From: Rhizobium sp. LCM 4573
GTDB taxonomy: Bacteria; Pseudomonadota; Alphaproteobacteria; Rhizobiales; Rhizobiaceae
Direction: 5' to 3'
DNA: 7,686 bases
Assembly: GCF_001854865.1 (NCBI RefSeq)
Contig: NZ_MDDW01000001.1
Span: 9,448 to 17,133, forward strand
Notes under the pieces: generated by a model
Database searches by the model: none
Told to the model about the DNA's origin: nothing
The model's input: only the letters and a program-made list of their open reading frames with translations
Shown: positions 6,716 to 7,686 of the stretch, one piece after another
How the letters are laid out: each line of letters opens with the position of its first letter
Position numbering within the stretch: position 1 is the first letter of the stretch
Position numbers and translations under genes: made by a program

Positions 6716-6950
6716 ACTGCATCCACTGCCATACCTCATCGATATCGGCAGTGGAGAGCTTTCCGTCGTCTGGCGAGTTCGCCCTCACGTACCCTTCGAC
6801 GGCAGCCATGAACTGCCACATCGACATCGCCCGGACTTGCTGCGGTGCGTAGCCTAGGGCTGCCCCTGTTCCGTAGATGGCGCCAAACCGGATTTTGCCG
6901 TTCGGGAGGTCGTCGATTTCTTCCCGGTCCGTTTTGGCGCCTTTAGCTCC
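6705..6950 (-). CDS. Tail assembly chaperone C-terminal extension, read in the -1 frame after frameshift
   Basis: This frame continues the chaperone after a -1 shift on the G run and ends at TAG 6705-6707. It supplies 81 residues, so the fused product would have 189. Key segment: FGAIYGTGAALGYAPQQVRA, then MSMWQFMAAVEGYV and a final STADIDEVWQWMQSKE. The MS-L/M-WQF-A--GY/W pattern is, from memory, typical of the second chaperone domain of Hyphomicrobiales prophages. A TGA in this frame lies directly before the slip region (6961-6963), and there is no ATG, GTG or TTG before the conserved part. It therefore cannot easily be a separate gene, and frameshifting explains its expression. As in lambda G/GT, the long form would tether the tape measure protein during tail assembly. 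Alternative: a decayed or rearranged separate gene. Confidence 0.8.
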   Translation of the reverse strand, partial: GAKGAKTDREEIDDLPNGKIRFGAIYGTGAALGYAPQQVRAMSMWQFMAAVEGYVRANSPDDGKLSTADIDEVWQWMQSKE

Positions 6951-7273
6951 CCCAAGGGTTCATCCGGGGCGCCGAGCAGTCCGGCCGAAAGAATGGCGAT
7001 CGCGAAAGGCAAGTTCTCCATGGGAGGCCGCTGCTCGACGTAGTAGCGAACCTTTTTGATTGCCTCCTCGGGGGGCACTCCGCCCCCTATGAGGCCCATG
7101 CGTATGACGTTGGAGACATCCTGCATGCGCCAATTTCCGGCATGAAGTCGCTGCAGGACAACGTAGGGCCCTGCATCGGTCTTCTCCTGGAGCTCCTCCA
7201 GTTCCCCCCACCCGAGCCGGAACTTGAAATCACCGTCAGCCCAGGTGAGCGTAATCGCGGCATCGCGGCTCAC
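6854..7273 (-). CDS. Tail assembly chaperone, GTA gp10-like (short form)
   Basis: A 139-residue protein. Residues 7-95 fit the GTA gp10 / Phage_TAC_11 pattern: a beta hairpin (ITLTWADGDFKFRLGWGELE), helix LEELQEKTDAGPYVVLQRL, then DVSNVIRMGLIGGGVPPEEA (52-71) and a YYVEQRPPMENLPFAIAILS helix. The last 31 residues in this frame are Lys/Ser/Thr-rich and low in structure, as expected for the short form past a slip site. Short-form chaperones coat the tape measure protein before the tube forms and are not in the finished virion. The start is GTG at 7273, overlapping the tail tube stop (GTGA) without a strong ribosome site, so coupled translation is likely. Frameshifting near codon 108 is predicted to make the longer 189-residue form. 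Confidence 0.88.
   Translation of the reverse strand: MSRDAAITLTWADGDFKFRLGWGELEELQEKTDAGPYVVLQRLHAGNWRMQDVSNVIRMGLIGGGVPPEEAIKKVRYYVEQRPPMENLPFAIAILSAGLLGAPDEPLGELKAPKRTGKKSTTSRTAKSGLAPSTEQGQP
6879..6941 (-). promoter_or_regulatory. Frameshift-stimulating stem-loop downstream of the slip site
   Basis: On the minus strand, arm GGCGCCAAAACGGA (6941 to 6928) faces arm TCCGGTTTGGCGCC (6892 to 6879). Thirteen of 14 positions pair, with one A-G mismatch, around a 35-base loop. A smaller inner stem (CGGGA at 6926-6922 with TCCCG at 6907-6903) fits inside the loop. Only 5 bases (6946-6942) separate the slippery heptamer from the stem, inside the usual spacing for -1 frameshift stimulators. It precedes the frame-0 stop at 6854. 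Confidence 0.75.
6947..6953 (-). promoter_or_regulatory. Slippery site for -1 ribosomal frameshift
   Basis: In frame the codons read CCC TTG GGG GAG. The heptamer G GGG GAG lets the P-site Gly tRNA re-pair perfectly (GGG to GGG), while the A-site Glu tRNA pairs imperfectly on GGA. The alternative C TTG GGG keeps the A-site perfect. It is not a canonical XXXYYYZ, but the G run, the abrupt start of the open -1 frame and the hairpin 5 bases downstream all point here. Confidence 0.68.
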
Positions 7274-7686
7274 GGTACGAACGTATCCGTGCGAACCAGC
7301 GCGCCGTCTGACTGCATCGACACGTTGAGCGTCACGCGGCCGCCCTGCTCAGCCCCGATTTCCAGCGACTCGATGTGCATGTTGCCGGTCCAGGTGACAA
7401 TGCCGGTCGAGAACTCGATTTCGACCTTCACCGGAACGGAGTCGGTGCTTTCGTAGGCATCAAGCCATGTAGTGACTGCCGACGCAGCCAGCACGCCTTC
7501 ACCGGACACAGCGGCGGAAATGCTTTCGACGTCGCGACCGAGAACGATCGGCGCGTCAGGTTCGTCGCAGTCGGGAAGCGAAACCTCGGAAAGCGACTTC
7601 GAGAGAGTCAGGCTCTTGCTGGTGAAGCCGCAAGGTGCGGCGTAGACGATCGGCGATGCTGAATTGCCGAGCAACACGCGGAATTT
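7270..7686 (-). CDS. Major tail tube protein (partial, N-terminus off the right edge)
   Basis: The frame is open to the window edge: codons for Lys-Phe-Arg precede the GTG at 7677, so the true start is probably outside, and 138 residues are visible. The pattern APCG (14-17 counted from that GTG), then LTLSKSLSEVSLPDCDEPDA (23-42), is typical of tail tube proteins in alphaproteobacterial phages, with two conserved Cys. A late strand pair (VEIEFSTGIVTWTGNMHIES then GGRVTLNVSMQSDGAL) fits the tube-subunit beta sandwich. Subunits stack as hexameric rings around the tape measure to form the non-contractile tube. The stop overlaps the chaperone GTG start. Absence of a sheath gene in the tail block agrees with a siphovirus tail. 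Confidence 0.85.
   Translation of the reverse strand, partial: KFRVLLGNSASPIVYAAPCGFTSKSLTLSKSLSEVSLPDCDEPDAPIVLGRDVESISAAVSGEGVLAASAVTTWLDAYESTDSVPVKVEIEFSTGIVTWTGNMHIESLEIGAEQGGRVTLNVSMQSDGALVRTDTFVP

Noticed and set aside
6854..7273. Random frameshift mutation or sequencing error in the chaperone gene
   Set aside because: The G run with a correctly spaced strong stem, and the known use of frameshifting in tail chaperones, make programmed shifting the better explanation, though a length error in the G run cannot be excluded from sequence alone.

Overview
The window is the tail-morphogenesis block of a siphovirus-type prophage, or of a related GTA-like element. Moderately high GC, GTA-type tail proteins and overall gene style point to an alphaproteobacterial host, probably Hyphomicrobiales (Rhizobium, Brucella, Mesorhizobium or similar). 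The host assignment is inferred from protein style, not from a database search.

The tail genes run right to left on the minus strand in the usual order. They are: tail tube protein (cut by the right edge, 7270-7686); GTA gp10-like tail assembly chaperone (6854-7273); a chaperone extension in the -1 frame (6705-6950); tape measure protein (4225-6441); distal-tail-like protein (3592-4224); a hub/minor tail protein (2137-2817); a GNAT acetyltransferase (1700-2137); and a large J-like tail tip protein that runs off the left edge (1-1684). Many junctions are start/stop overlaps (GTGA, ATGA) or abutting codons, which suggests translational coupling.

Two places break this block. Between chaperone and tape measure lies a small plus-strand gene for a membrane/CPxC protein (6512-6715). 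Between the distal-tail and hub genes lies a roughly 770-base island. It holds a minus-strand gene of unknown function (3142-3573), a convergent overlapping plus-strand gene (2916-3182), and a hairpin with a T-run pointing along the minus strand (2842-2864). Both look like moron-type cargo.

The most informative signal is in the chaperone gene. A run of five Gs (minus strand) is followed five bases later by a 14-bp stem with a single mismatch. The -1 frame then encodes a second chaperone-like domain with no start codon of its own. This is the layout of a programmed -1 frameshift like lambda G/GT, making a 139-residue short form and a predicted 189-residue long form. No RNA genes, CRISPR arrays, insertion sequences or attachment sites were seen, and no gene-free stretch exceeds 100 bases.
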